Shown here one piece after another: positions 44,591 to 53,766 of a stretch of 64,000 bases of DNA; within the stretch, counting starts at the first letter, position 1; each line of letters begins with the position of its first letter. Source of the DNA: an uncultured Gammaproteobacteria bacterium (lineage in GTDB: Bacteria; Pseudomonadota; Gammaproteobacteria; Steroidobacterales; Foliamicaceae); assembly GCA_951828235.1 (NCBI GenBank), contig OX639965.1:124001-188000 (forward strand). Reading direction: 5' to 3'. Under the pieces are notes generated by a model that worked only from the letters and a program-made list of their open reading frames with translations, searched no databases and was not told where the DNA came from. A program made the position numbers and the translations under genes.

Positions 44591-46213
44591 TCAGGGGCTT
44601 GCGTCCATGCGCCGCGCGCGATGTTCGCCTGCCTGGTAGAGGAACAGTTCATGAACGGCGCCGCTATCGTCGCGCAGGAATTTGATCTCGGCATCCACGA
44701 CTTTCAGGAAGAACCGATCCGTATCCATGGCGAAGGCCGGGAATGCCTGCTGGCCGGTAACCTGAACAAACAGCTGAGATTCTCGAACTGACACCGTCAT
44801 CGCCAAGCCTGGCGCCAGTTCATATTCGCCCTCGTAATCCTTCAGGACCTCGCTGTCGACAGGGATTTCCACGCGTTCCCCGGTTCCGAGTTCATCTTCG
44901 ACGCGGGCCGCGTTGATCGCCAGACCGCCTTGAACGAACTCGATGCCCGGAGACGAACCATCTGATGGAACAGCAAACGTCACCCGAACCTCCGCGGCAG
45001 CGAATTGGAACTGGCGGTCGCCCTCGTGCGTCAGTGGAAATTCGCTCTGCCCCGTGGCCTGGCCGAACAGCTGACCGTCTCTCTCCGAGAACGTAAGGAA
45101 AAAGCCCGGACTCAATTGAAACACGCCGGTGTACGGCGAAAGATCGACCGCTTGCGCGCGCTGCGGCGGTGCGAACAGCGACATCCCGAGCTCGGTCACC
45201 CAGGCGTAGTCGGAAGACGCGGCAAGGATCAGCCAGCCCTTCGATTGCGCGGGATTCACCGCCAGAAAACTGGCGTACCCGCCTGTGCCGCCGTTGTGCC
45301 AGTAGACCGTGTTCCCGTCGCTGTCCGAGGCAATGTGCCAGGCAAGGGCGGTCTTGTGCCCTTGCTGGCGCTGCTGCGTCGCCAGGATCGCTCTACCCAC
45401 GCCTGACGCATCCGCTTCGAAATTGGACTGTATGAATTCCATCAGATCGTTTGCGGATGAAACGACTGCGCCGGCGCCGGCCATTGCGTCAAAGGTCCAC
45501 GCCGGCACCACCGCTCCGTTGCTGTATCCGGAGGCCATGTTCGAGTCCGTTTGCTGCGAATAGGCCGCGAACGACCGGCCCATGCCCAGTGGCGCAAGGA
45601 TGTATTCCTCGATCGCATTGGGGTAATCCGTTTCCGCGGCATCGGCCGCGATGGATCCCAGCAGGCCGAACCCCAGATTGGAATACGCGTAGTCGTTTGT
45701 GAGCGTCTCGGGATCGAATGAGCGCAGAAAGGCGGTCAGGTCACCGTGGTTGTAGTCCGCATACGGATCAAGGCTGTCGCTCGGGGACAAGTTGGAGGGC
45801 AAACGGGGCAGCCCCGATGAGTGGGTCGCCAGCGAACGAAGCGTGATTGCCTCTACCGATTCGTTGCCGAACTGCAATTCCTTGAGGTAGCTGGAGATGG
45901 GTTGATCCCAGTCAAGCCGGCCCTGCTCCGCCAGCCGCTGAACGAGTATGGCCGTGAAGACTTTCGTGATGGATCCGATCTCGAACAGTGTCTCGCCATC
46001 CGGTTCCTGCGACCCACCGGGCCTCGTCTGCCCGTAGCCATGGACGGCGACATCGCCCCGGTCGTAAATGCCGAACACGGCGGCGCCGATCGCGCCGCGG
46101 CTCACCGCGTTGTTGATCCCGTCGTGTATATCCCCCGAGGCGGCCGCCTGCCATAGGGGGCTCAGGAAGACGACAAGCAGAGCACAAGACGTTCGTATCG
46201 GCAGAGCATTCAT
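44591..46213 (-). CDS. Serine hydrolase, class C beta-lactamase-like (copy A)
   Basis: A 540-residue exported protein. A signal peptide (about 1-24) precedes a penicillin-binding-protein-like domain with the SxxK motif in FEIGSITKVFTAI, the Y-x-N motif in YAYSNLGFGLLG and the HxG-like WHNGGTGGYASF. The C-terminal about 200 residues form two similar beta-rich repeats, each with a YxGxYxLxPG-type opening and FVQVTGQ/FGQATGQ words. The class includes esterases, peptidases and beta-lactamases, so antibiotic resistance should not be assumed. It is nearly identical to copy B at 57034-58656. Confidence 0.88.
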   Translation of the reverse strand: MNALPIRTSCALLVVFLSPLWQAAASGDIHDGINNAVSRGAIGAAVFGIYDRGDVAVHGYGQTRPGGSQEPDGETLFEIGSITKVFTAILVQRLAEQGRLDWDQPISSYLKELQFGNESVEAITLRSLATHSSGLPRLPSNLSPSDSLDPYADYNHGDLTAFLRSFDPETLTNDYAYSNLGFGLLGSIAADAAETDYPNAIEEYILAPLGMGRSFAAYSQQTDSNMASGYSNGAVVPAWTFDAMAGAGAVVSSANDLMEFIQSNFEADASGVGRAILATQQRQQGHKTALAWHIASDSDGNTVYWHNGGTGGYASFLAVNPAQSKGWLILAASSDYAWVTELGMSLFAPPQRAQAVDLSPYTGVFQLSPGFFLTFSERDGQLFGQATGQSEFPLTHEGDRQFQFAAAEVRVTFAVPSDGSSPGIEFVQGGLAINAARVEDELGTGERVEIPVDSEVLKDYEGEYELAPGLAMTVSVRESQLFVQVTGQQAFPAFAMDTDRFFLKVVDAEIKFLRDDSGAVHELFLYQAGEHRARRMDASP

Positions 46214-46548
46214 GGAGCCAGACCCTGGACGGATCGCCGCTCGGCGGCAATGGCGTTGGCGCTGTAGCGCATTAGCTGGGGAACGCCGGCGCCAGGCAGC
46301 GGCATGAAACTAATGAGCGATTGCTTCTCGCCGGCCTGACTGCAACCTGGTCACAGTAGCGGCATCGCTCACTTCCTGGCCGCAACCCCTGTTCTGCTCC
46401 AGTTGCACCAAAGCCTGCCACTGTTTTCGGCCCATCGGGACCTAAATTCCAAGGGCGAGAGCTCATCGAGAGACCGGTGAGGCCGATTCTAGATTCATTC
46501 CCGCTTCGAAGCCACATATGAGTCTACGCTCCGATTGAATTGGCTGGA
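46214..46548. other. Scar region with lipoprotein and IS3 fragments
   Basis: No intact gene in 335 bases. On the minus strand 46345-46421 encodes QWQALVQLEQNRGCGQE, a third copy of the lipoprotein C-terminus. It is followed directly by 46421-46485, which matches the reverse complement of the IS3 orfB end at about 40505-40568. The first about 95 bases are the upstream region shared with copy B. Confidence 0.75.
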
Positions 46549-46971
46549 CTATGGTGAGTCAGGAGGCCTTGCGTGCTTTTCTCCAAACCGCCGAACACAC
46601 CAATACCAGAGATTCCTCCTAATCAAGTTCATCCCGTCCTCCTTCAAGACTTGCCGAAAAATCTTGTCGGCGATCTTCCGGTGCTTCATGAGTAAATCCC
46701 CTGTGCGAATGGCTTGGTAGAGAGCGTCGTGTATAAGGCTGCCTCGCATGGCATTAGATGTATCGAGCGTTGGTCCCGACGGACCGTCCCATGCATAGTT
46801 CTCGGAAATCACCATGGAATCTTGGCCAATCTCATACCATTCCTTCTTTACGTTAGCGTCGAATTTGGCAAAGGCCGGGCTCTCGTAATCATAGGTCGAA
46901 CATAACTCGTACTTCCATGGAATTTTCCAATAGGAGATGCCGTAAACCTCCCTGCATTCGATTTTTTCCAT
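46549..46971 (-). CDS. DUF1353-like protein
   Basis: A 140-residue protein with the DUF1353 signature: YAWDGPSGPTLDTSNAMRGS, LIHDALYQAIRTGDL and a C-terminal ADKIFRQVLKEDG. The family is common in phages and mobile elements and its role is unknown. A remnant of the 5' end of a closely related gene is seen at 56573-56630, next to copy B of the duplication. That suggests this gene once travelled with the duplicated block. Confidence 0.75.
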   Translation of the reverse strand: MEKIECREVYGISYWKIPWKYELCSTYDYESPAFAKFDANVKKEWYEIGQDSMVISENYAWDGPSGPTLDTSNAMRGSLIHDALYQAIRTGDLLMKHRKIADKIFRQVLKEDGMNLIRRNLWYWCVRRFGEKHARPPDSP

Positions 46972-47170
46972 ACTTTTCTTCCGTTCCAGTCAGAAGGCTC
47001 TACCCGTCATGGCCGGAACCACTGACACTTTGCGGGGGGTTCAGGCTCGATGAGGAAAGGCGGACTCTAGCAAACAGACTCACGCGTCGCCAGTCAAGAC
47101 AATCTTTCAAGGCAGCAAATCTGCTCCAATTAGAATACGGTGAAGAATCAGGAGTTGACTGGGAGTAGAA

Positions 47171-47755
47171 ATGGACGAAGGGAACGATTCGAAGGCTTTT
47201 GGCTGGAGTGTTCTGGGCTTGGCCACCCTTGTCGCCGGACTCCTGGGATGGGTGAGCGCGGGGTTTGCGCCAATTCCATTCGAGGAAAGCCCAGGCGGAA
47301 AAGCTCTGACGGCGCTGGGAACCTTGTTGATTATTGCCCTGTTCGTTGAACGGGCGCAACAGGTCTATATCTCGGCCTGGCGAACGCTGGGGCGTGAGCA
47401 GATCGACGCGGAGATCGCTGAACTTCAGAAAACGGGTAGTGATGCCGCCCGGTTGCGAGAATTGCAGTCCACGCGGCTGGAATATCGGCACAAGACTCGG
47501 CAAATGGCATTTCTCGGCGGAATGATTCTGGGCATCCTTATTTCCTTTGCCGGCCCGCGCATCTTGGCGGAGGTGATGAGTGTTAGCCAGTCAATGGAAA
47601 CATGGCAGGCTACTATCTTTCATGGAGTAGATATTCTTATCACCGGAGGCCTCATTGGTGGCGGCTCCGAAGGGATACACAAGCTGGTCACCTTGATTAC
47701 CGACTTCCTGGATCAGACGCGCGCTCGAGCCAAGGCGAATTCAGGCAGCAATTGA
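47171..47755 (+). CDS. Multi-TM protein of unknown function
   Basis: A 194-residue membrane protein with predicted helices at about 10-30 (VLGLATLVAGLLGWVSAG), 45-60 (TALGTLLIIALFVE), 115-135 (FLGGMILGILISFAG) and 150-170. A charged coiled segment (AEIAELQKTGSDAARLRELQ) lies between the second and third. No family is recognised. It lies 50 bp upstream of the 903-aa gene in the same direction and may anchor that protein. Confidence 0.65.
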   Translation: MDEGNDSKAFGWSVLGLATLVAGLLGWVSAGFAPIPFEESPGGKALTALGTLLIIALFVERAQQVYISAWRTLGREQIDAEIAELQKTGSDAARLRELQSTRLEYRHKTRQMAFLGGMILGILISFAGPRILAEVMSVSQSMETWQATIFHGVDILITGGLIGGGSEGIHKLVTLITDFLDQTRARAKANSGSN

Positions 47756-47805
47756 GTGTGTAACGCGGGCTGGCCCCTATTTCAGTCCATTAGGATGCGG
47801 CAGGC

Positions 47806-50517
47806 ATGACCAAGCCTCTTGTTTCCAACATTGGAGCTGCGCTTGATCTCGGCGAAGACGTCGCGCAAAAGCTAAAGGAAATTGCCGAGAGAGACCTGAT
47901 CGACGAGCTGGCCGATGCGCTCGTGGATGATCGGCCAAAGCTATCGAGCGCGCTGCGTCGGGTGCTTTCGGCAGCCGGGGTCGGAAAGATACAGGAGTTT
48001 CTCGAGCGAGCAGCCGAATCTCTGGAGACCAACGAGCTGCTTAGTCAGCTAACGGGGCCGGTAGCGAAAATCCCCCAAAAGGGGATTGGCTGGGCCTGGC
48101 AGTCGAAGATTCAGTCCGATTTGTCGAAAAAGGGTTCGGTAGCGCCGGCACTGAAGGGTAACGCGAAGGCGGCCGGCAGGATACGGCCGGGGCCGGGATA
48201 CTCATTCACGGGAGCGCTGGGGGTTACCGGCGCGGTGAAATCGCCTTTGCCTTTCGGTTCTGTTTCGTCCAGGGCCGAGCGCTCCGGCCAGAGTTCTTTG
48301 CATGTGGATTTCTCGCATCCGGGCAGCATGCGCGTGGTCGAAGCGGCGTGTATCGATCTTCCGGTAATCGCGCGGCTCAGCGAACCCCTGGAACTGGCGA
48401 ACACCGAGGCATTCCGCAAAGCAACCCTTGAGTTCTCCGATTCAGTGCGCCTGGGCGCGGAATTCAAGGCATCTAATTCGCTGGTCGGCGCAATCGGCGC
48501 GAACGGCGCGCCCGTCTCCCTCGGGCTTCAGACACGCTTGCGTTACGCGGTTGATTGGACCCGGAAGGGCAGCTTCAAGCTCCGTATTCGACGCATCAAG
48601 GGCGATCGGCTGCAGTTGCGCCTGACCGACACAGATTGGGAAAGGAACCGGCGGTCGCTGTCGCTGGGCGCGGACGTGCGTGTGCGCGGACTGCAAAAGG
48701 CAGTGGCGCCCGTGATGCAGAGAATCACGGAGTTGCCCGAGGGGCTTGAACAACTGATAAGTGCGTATTCGCAGCCGAGCAAGATATTCGAGCAGAAATT
48801 CAAGGAAAAGATGAAGTCGCTGGACGCTCCGGCGCAAGAGTTGCTGGGCGTTGTATTCGGCAGTCGTGACGCGGAGGATCTGGCCGATGGCCTGGCTGGC
48901 GTCGTATTGGACGCGACGCGCTTGAGGGCGGAAAACTGGGCAAAAGTGCTGGACGGCGAGGTCGATGACGTCATTGAAAAAGCGTTTGCGAAGGTCGAAT
49001 TCGCGTCGGATCGCGCAGACGACATCGCCACCCTCGTAAAGCGCAAAGCGCGCGACGCTCTTGAATCGCTGAACAACGAAATGGAAGAGAAGCTCGCGGG
49101 CGTGCTGAAGGCCCAGGGTAGCACCGAGACCATAGCTGCAGCGTTGGCGCAGTTTGCCGAAGCTCACGAGGATGCTGCGGAGGAGATGGACAAAACGGCG
49201 GCGGCTTTGATTACGCCTCTTAGGAAGCTGCTGTCCCATTACCGCGCGACGGAAGAACGACTCCAGGGTGCAGTTGACGCCGTGGCGAAAGCGAAGCTCG
49301 CGGTGCGATTTGCGCGGGTCGTGTCCCGAGAAAGCAAGACCCAGGCGCTGCTGGTATTCGACCTGAATCCGGGGGACGCGCAGGCAGGAGAACTCTATCG
49401 CGAGATGCTGGCCGGAGACTTCCGGGCAGCGATGCAAGCTGCCGCCGACAGCCCGAATGGCGCCATTACTCTGCGGGACAGCGTATTCAAGCACGTGTTC
49501 GATGATGATGAACAGTCCGGGGTTACGTTCAACCTCTTCGGCCTGGAATTGGGTTCCGAGCGCAAGCTCTCGGCACAGATCAAGGTAGAGCATGACCTGG
49601 GCGGACAGATCAATGTTTTTGAAGCGGAAGGCTCGGTCTCGGAGGAAGTCGCAGCTTTCGGCGAAGGGCAGTCGATGCGCGTAGACAGTGTTCTGAACTT
49701 CCTGGCCACAGCCAATTCGACCGACGCTCTGGCAGTTCAACTCAATTACTCGGACGCCGACCTGACCGATGGCGAAATGCGGGAATACGTGCAAAGCCTG
49801 GAGGACGCCGGACTCGTCGCGCAGGGGGCGGCGGTTCGTTTGGCCGAAAGCGATGCGGAATTTGCCGTCCTCGATGGCGCCGAGCGCCTCGTGAGCATAG
49901 ACACGCTATTCGCGCTGACTCGCGCGGCGTTGCAGAAGATCAGCAAAGCAAGTGATGAACACATCATTCGTATCGCGATCCGCCAGCAGCTTCAAGCCTA
50001 CGGTCGAATAGAGTGGGCCTCGGATTCGCTTGACCTTTTCGCGGAGTGTCTGGGTGATTCCAACAAGGTGGAACAGCGCATCTACGAGTTGCGGCGATTC
50101 GGCAGGCGTCTTCTCGAAGAAAAACTCGGACTCGCAAACAGCGTGCGGAGTGAGCAGGCGCGGAAAATCAGGTGGTTGGCTTGGGGCATAGCGGATCGGG
50201 CCAAGGCATTAGCAAGCTTCATCGATAACTGGCGGCAGTTGAACGGGCTTCGATCGACCATAGACCAGCGCAGCGGAGTCCCGGACGAAACTCAGCTGGC
50301 TGAAGCGCGCAAGCTCCAGTCGGACGCGCTGGCGGATCTTCGATCCTGGGTCGATGCCCGCGGCCCTTGGGAAGGCGCCGATCGCGAGAACCTCTCCCCA
50401 ATTGCAGCCGCCTTCCTGGCTTCGCTGCGAGAGTTGTCCGGGCAAGAGACGGAACTGCTGACCCCCATCCTCACCTGCACCATTGACGGTCAGTCCCAAT
50501 ACACTGCCATTGCCTGA
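47806..50517 (+). CDS. 903-aa protein of unknown function
   Basis: A large soluble protein without signal peptide or membrane helix. The N-terminus (about 1-90) is helical and acidic, residues 150-330 look beta-rich (SMRVVEAACIDLPVIARLSE, SLGADVRVRGL), and residues 330-500 are long Ala/Glu-rich helices. Residues about 500-900 mix both types. I recognise no named domain. The frame is uninterrupted and has normal codon usage, so it is real. With the upstream membrane protein it may form an accessory module whose role cannot be inferred. Confidence 0.7.
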   Translation: MTKPLVSNIGAALDLGEDVAQKLKEIAERDLIDELADALVDDRPKLSSALRRVLSAAGVGKIQEFLERAAESLETNELLSQLTGPVAKIPQKGIGWAWQSKIQSDLSKKGSVAPALKGNAKAAGRIRPGPGYSFTGALGVTGAVKSPLPFGSVSSRAERSGQSSLHVDFSHPGSMRVVEAACIDLPVIARLSEPLELANTEAFRKATLEFSDSVRLGAEFKASNSLVGAIGANGAPVSLGLQTRLRYAVDWTRKGSFKLRIRRIKGDRLQLRLTDTDWERNRRSLSLGADVRVRGLQKAVAPVMQRITELPEGLEQLISAYSQPSKIFEQKFKEKMKSLDAPAQELLGVVFGSRDAEDLADGLAGVVLDATRLRAENWAKVLDGEVDDVIEKAFAKVEFASDRADDIATLVKRKARDALESLNNEMEEKLAGVLKAQGSTETIAAALAQFAEAHEDAAEEMDKTAAALITPLRKLLSHYRATEERLQGAVDAVAKAKLAVRFARVVSRESKTQALLVFDLNPGDAQAGELYREMLAGDFRAAMQAAADSPNGAITLRDSVFKHVFDDDEQSGVTFNLFGLELGSERKLSAQIKVEHDLGGQINVFEAEGSVSEEVAAFGEGQSMRVDSVLNFLATANSTDALAVQLNYSDADLTDGEMREYVQSLEDAGLVAQGAAVRLAESDAEFAVLDGAERLVSIDTLFALTRAALQKISKASDEHIIRIAIRQQLQAYGRIEWASDSLDLFAECLGDSNKVEQRIYELRRFGRRLLEEKLGLANSVRSEQARKIRWLAWGIADRAKALASFIDNWRQLNGLRSTIDQRSGVPDETQLAEARKLQSDALADLRSWVDARGPWEGADRENLSPIAAAFLASLRELSGQETELLTPILTCTIDGQSQYTAIA

Positions 50518-50732
50518 TACGTCTGCCGAGTTAGTCAAGCTCGTTCACAACTTTGTTCAAAAGAACTGGAAACCTTGGCTGAAATTGCAGAATATTGCGT
50601 TTCTCGTATAAATAAATATCATTTTCCGAATATTCTTTTCGTCTTTCGTATATTATTTAATCCCATAGCTTTCCAAATTCGTAACTGCGGCTGATATTCG
50701 GCGCGCACGCAAAGATCTGCGGGAGGCATCAA
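50518..50732. promoter_or_regulatory. AT-rich upstream region of AAA15 ATPase
   Basis: A markedly AT-rich stretch (about 50580-50680, with words such as TATAAATAAATATCATTTT) in GC-rich surroundings, ending in a GGGAGG ribosome site before the ATG at 50733. Several -10-like hexamers are present but none can be singled out. AT-rich leaders of this kind often mark silenced, acquired genes. Confidence 0.4.
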
Positions 50733-52001
50733 ATGCTCGTATCTTTCGATGTGGAAAACTGGACCTGTTTCCGGGACCGTCAGCAATTCAGCATGGAGGC
50801 CACCGGAAGGACGCCGGACGAATTAGCGTTCGACACAAATGTGAACAGGTACCCGCGGCTTAACCGGGTGTCGGCGATTTACGGCCCCAACGGCAGCGGC
50901 AAGTCGCGTTTCGTTGATGCGCTTGCCTTCGCGCGAAGACTCGTTCTTGAGTCGGCGCAGGGAGCGCAGGCCGGCGATTCAATCGATACCCGACCTTTTC
51001 TGTTCGATATCGAAACGCGCACTGAACCATGCCGTTTTGACTTCGTCTTTATTGAAGACGGCGTAGCGTATGAGTACGGGTTTGCGGTGGATTCCAAGCG
51101 AATCCGGGGGGAGTGGCTGCGCGTGCGCCAGCCAGGCGGGCGTTGGCGGAGATGGCTGATCAGGGAATATCACCCTCATACCAAGGCCTTTAGCTGGGTG
51201 TTCGGCGGGAGCTTCCGCGGGGCCCGCAGTACTTGGCAAGAGGCCACCAGGGACAATGCGCTTTTCGTTTCGACAGCGGTGCAACTGAACAGCGCCTCTC
51301 TTCGCCCGATTGTCAACTGGTTCCGTAATCTGGCCATAGTCGGACCAGGAGGGGTCTCGCCCGATTTCACCTCCATCAGTCTTCAGGAAGAACCGGAATT
51401 CCAGACGCGTCTGGTCCAGTTCCTCAAGCAGGCGGACATCCTTGTTTCCGAGATTCGGGTGCAGGAACAAGAAATTGATGCGGACGAAATCAGACCGTAC
51501 CTGCCCGCAAGAATTCTGGAAAACATCGGGGATCTGGAAGGAGCGACAATCCGGATACCGGAATTTGGGCTTCCGGTGAAGGGGCACGATGATCTCGCTT
51601 ACCTGGAACTTGACGAGCAGTCGGATGGAACCCAGCGAGTTTATTCGTTCTCCGGTCCCTGGCTTGATGTCGTGGATCGCAGCCGGGTTGTTTTTGTGGA
51701 TGAGTTGGACCGGAGCCTGCACCCGCATCTCGTCCAATTCCTGATCCGGTTTATCAATCGTCCGCGAGCTGCAAGCCGAAACAGGGCGCAGCTCGTAGCC
51801 ACCGTGCACGACACCCTGCCGCTTGAGGATGCGCTCGACAGAACGCAGGTATGGTTCACGGAGAAGGGGCTGGATCAGGCTGCGACGCTGACTCCCCTCT
51901 CCAGCTATCGACCAAGAAAAAACGAATCTCTGCGACGCGGATACCTGAGCGGCCGCTACGGCGCCATTCCGAACGTCGCGGAATTCGAAGCAATTGAGTG
52001 A
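50733..52001 (+). CDS. AAA15-family ATPase (RloA/AbiL-like)
   Basis: A 422-residue ABC-type ATPase. ENWTCFRDRQQFSM at the N-terminus, Walker A YGPNGSGKSRFVDAL near 50-58, and a C-terminal Walker B RVVFVDELDRSLHPHL followed by LVATVHDTLPLEDALDRTQV are typical of the AAA15/RloA group. The fold resembles OLD-family proteins without the Toprim domain. In known abortive-infection pairs a second gene (RloB or similar nuclease) follows. Here the next DNA is an HNH fragment on the other strand, so the partner is missing. Confidence 0.85.
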   Translation: MLVSFDVENWTCFRDRQQFSMEATGRTPDELAFDTNVNRYPRLNRVSAIYGPNGSGKSRFVDALAFARRLVLESAQGAQAGDSIDTRPFLFDIETRTEPCRFDFVFIEDGVAYEYGFAVDSKRIRGEWLRVRQPGGRWRRWLIREYHPHTKAFSWVFGGSFRGARSTWQEATRDNALFVSTAVQLNSASLRPIVNWFRNLAIVGPGGVSPDFTSISLQEEPEFQTRLVQFLKQADILVSEIRVQEQEIDADEIRPYLPARILENIGDLEGATIRIPEFGLPVKGHDDLAYLELDEQSDGTQRVYSFSGPWLDVVDRSRVVFVDELDRSLHPHLVQFLIRFINRPRAASRNRAQLVATVHDTLPLEDALDRTQVWFTEKGLDQAATLTPLSSYRPRKNESLRRGYLSGRYGAIPNVAEFEAIE

Positions 52002-52018
52002 TCAGTCCGAGCCTCGAA

Positions 52019-52264
52019 TCAGGCGCCGTAAACCGGGACGCCAAAGTCGGGATCGATGCCGATCAGATAGGCGTCGAAGGCTGCGTGATGGATCTTCGAC
52101 AGCGGTAATCCGTTGGGGACAACGGGCTGTCCCAACTGCTCGTCGGCGTCAGGAATGATGTGCGCGGCGTCGAGCAGCCGTTTCTCCGGCAGGCCGGAAA
52201 GCGAACAGCGACCCCGATAGGCACTGATCACCGCCTCGCGGAACGACGCCTGGTGAAGCCGCGC
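52019..52264 (-). pseudogene. HNH restriction endonuclease (COG3440-like), HNH part only
   Basis: The frame between stops reads RLHQASFREAVISAYRGRCS, then LDAAHIIPDADEQLGQP and VPNGLPLSKIHHAAFDA, a complete HNH core (Asp-Ala-Ala-His, Asn-Gly, His-His). Upstream is an in-frame stop at 52265 and the tail is cut after FGVPVYGA. This is the C-terminal portion of the same family whose N-terminal portion lies at 33466-33859 on the same strand. Neither fragment should be active. Confidence 0.75.
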
Positions 52265-52319
52265 TCATGCTGATAAACAAGATTGACACAGAAGAATACC
52301 GCGAGAACGGTACCGCTCT

Positions 52320-53042
52320 TTATTTGGAATCGTGCCGCGCAGGGTCGGGTTTCTGAGGGGGTGGCTTGTAGAAACCGCTCCTTAAGCCGTCGACATGCTC
52401 GAACAGGTCAGGAGAAATGCTGTGCCAGAGTGGATCTAGCACAAATTGCATGCCTTCCCGCCGGGCCAGTTTGGCGGCGGGAACGAAATCAGCGTCGCCG
52501 GAGACAAGAATGATGACTTGAGCCTGTCGCTTCAAGGTAATTGACGCAATATCCAAACCAATACGCATATCAACCCCTTTCTGCCGCAAGGTAGGTGCAA
52601 AGTCATTGTCCGCAAGTTGTTGGACGGCAAGACTACCCCTCAGTAGCTCTTTCTGCGGTTCAGCCTTAAGAGTCCATGACTGACTAGGGTCCTTGCGTAC
52701 CTCACCCAGTCGTACGGCAAGATTCGGTGACCCGCGCAAGGCTTCGAACAACTCATTCCGGAACAGTGCTTCCGGAGTGCTTGAAAAATCTATTGGGTGC
52801 TTGTCTATAGGTGTGTGCCCCTTTCTTTCATAGGGCCACGCGTCGTAGTAGAAAGCTCGATACAGAAGCTGAAGCGGGTTCTTTGCCTTGTACACTTCAT
52901 TAAGTTGGCTCAGGTGCCCTCGTATCAACTGGCCTACAGCTTTGGCAACGTCGACAGCTTCGATTGCGCAAATGTCCGGACGTACCACGGGAAGTCGTTT
53001 TAGAAAGTAGCCGCCGTCGATGAGAATCGCAGCCTTGATCAT
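52320..53042 (-). CDS. NYN-domain (LabA/DUF88-like) ribonuclease-type protein
   Basis: A 240-residue protein with the PIN-like NYN fold: AAILIDGGYFLKRL (first Asp), GVDMRIGLDIASI (second Asp) and VIILVSGDADFVPAAKLA (Ser-Gly-Asp-x-Asp). These residues bind the metal in NYN nucleases. A positively charged C-terminal tail (PPPQKPDPARHDSK) ends the protein. Such proteins process RNA or act in defence-associated settings. No partner is adjacent, so the role here is open. Confidence 0.85.
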   Translation of the reverse strand: MIKAAILIDGGYFLKRLPVVRPDICAIEAVDVAKAVGQLIRGHLSQLNEVYKAKNPLQLLYRAFYYDAWPYERKGHTPIDKHPIDFSSTPEALFRNELFEALRGSPNLAVRLGEVRKDPSQSWTLKAEPQKELLRGSLAVQQLADNDFAPTLRQKGVDMRIGLDIASITLKRQAQVIILVSGDADFVPAAKLARREGMQFVLDPLWHSISPDLFEHVDGLRSGFYKPPPQKPDPARHDSK

Positions 53043-53295
53043 TTCCCTATGCGTCCTTGTCCTAAATGAAAAGCCCCGAGGGATCGGCCTTGCTCAAGAT
53101 CACCAACCGTAAACAGGCTGGGAGCATGGCTTACTGCCAAGGGGCGAATGCTCGAATACTAGATAAATTACACGCTAACGTCAATCGCCTAAAAGGGTGG
53201 CTTTTGGTAAGAAAAGGCTAATGCTGAGACTGCGAAAGTAGTATTCCCCATTGCTGGTGGCCACATTCATTTAGAACGGTTGGCCCGGTAGTAGT

Positions 53296-53766
53296 TCATT
53301 GAACTATCCCGCTATACACGCGGACCACCTCGCCGGTATCAGGAGATATTGATACTATTAGGATATCCCCGACGGGGCCGGCAATGTCTACTGCAACGTT
53401 CCAAAGTCGCACCAGGTTGGAGTCAGAGTCGAGGTCGTAGCCCATTTCGGCGGAAAGGACCGTCAGGGTTACAGGCACGTCGCTCCACTCGGGATTGTCC
53501 GGTTCCATATTTTCGGCGAAGCGGGCCGCAACATTCAGCGCAATGGCTTCGGCTTCAGGCGCGAGCGCTCAACCGGTTTCGCTCTCTTGGCCTTGCTCGA
53601 CCGCAGCCGGTTGCCCGTCAGCAAGAGTTTCGGAAGTCGCGGGAACTGCCAACTCGGATTCGGCGCTCATGGCCGGACCCTGCGGGCCGCCGGCGAAGAA
53701 AACGTAAGCAACGGCGCACAGCACCGCAACCAGCGGAACAGCAACCCAGGCAAATTTATTTTTCAT
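53296..53766 (-). pseudogene. Membrane-anchored acidic protein with in-frame stop
   Basis: One frame covers two open segments separated by a single TGA at 53569-53571. The first (from ATG 53766) starts MKNKFAWVAVPLVAVLCAVA, a signal-anchor, followed by an acidic Ala/Glu/Pro tail. The second continues ALAPEAEAIALNVAARFAEN and MEPDNPEWSDVPVTLTVLSA. The unshifted continuation suggests a point nonsense mutation in a gene of about 157 codons. The downstream half could be translated separately from ATG 53508. No family is recognised. Confidence 0.55.

Larger units (their letters stand above)
43330..46309. repeat. Segmental duplication, copy A
   Basis: About 3 kb holding the end of a DUF1838 gene, a lipoprotein, an SRAP gene, a DUF1428 gene and a serine hydrolase. 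It is nearly identical to the two pieces at 53919-55219 and 56630-58751. Differences are scattered single bases plus the SRAP lesions. Homology ends just upstream of the hydrolase start. Confidence 0.9.

Noticed and set aside
48442..49794. 450-codon minus-strand frame opposite the 903-aa gene
   Set aside because: Composition (Arg, Gln, His, Leu-rich) is that of an antisense shadow. The plus-strand frame is longer, has a normal start and continues across the whole region.
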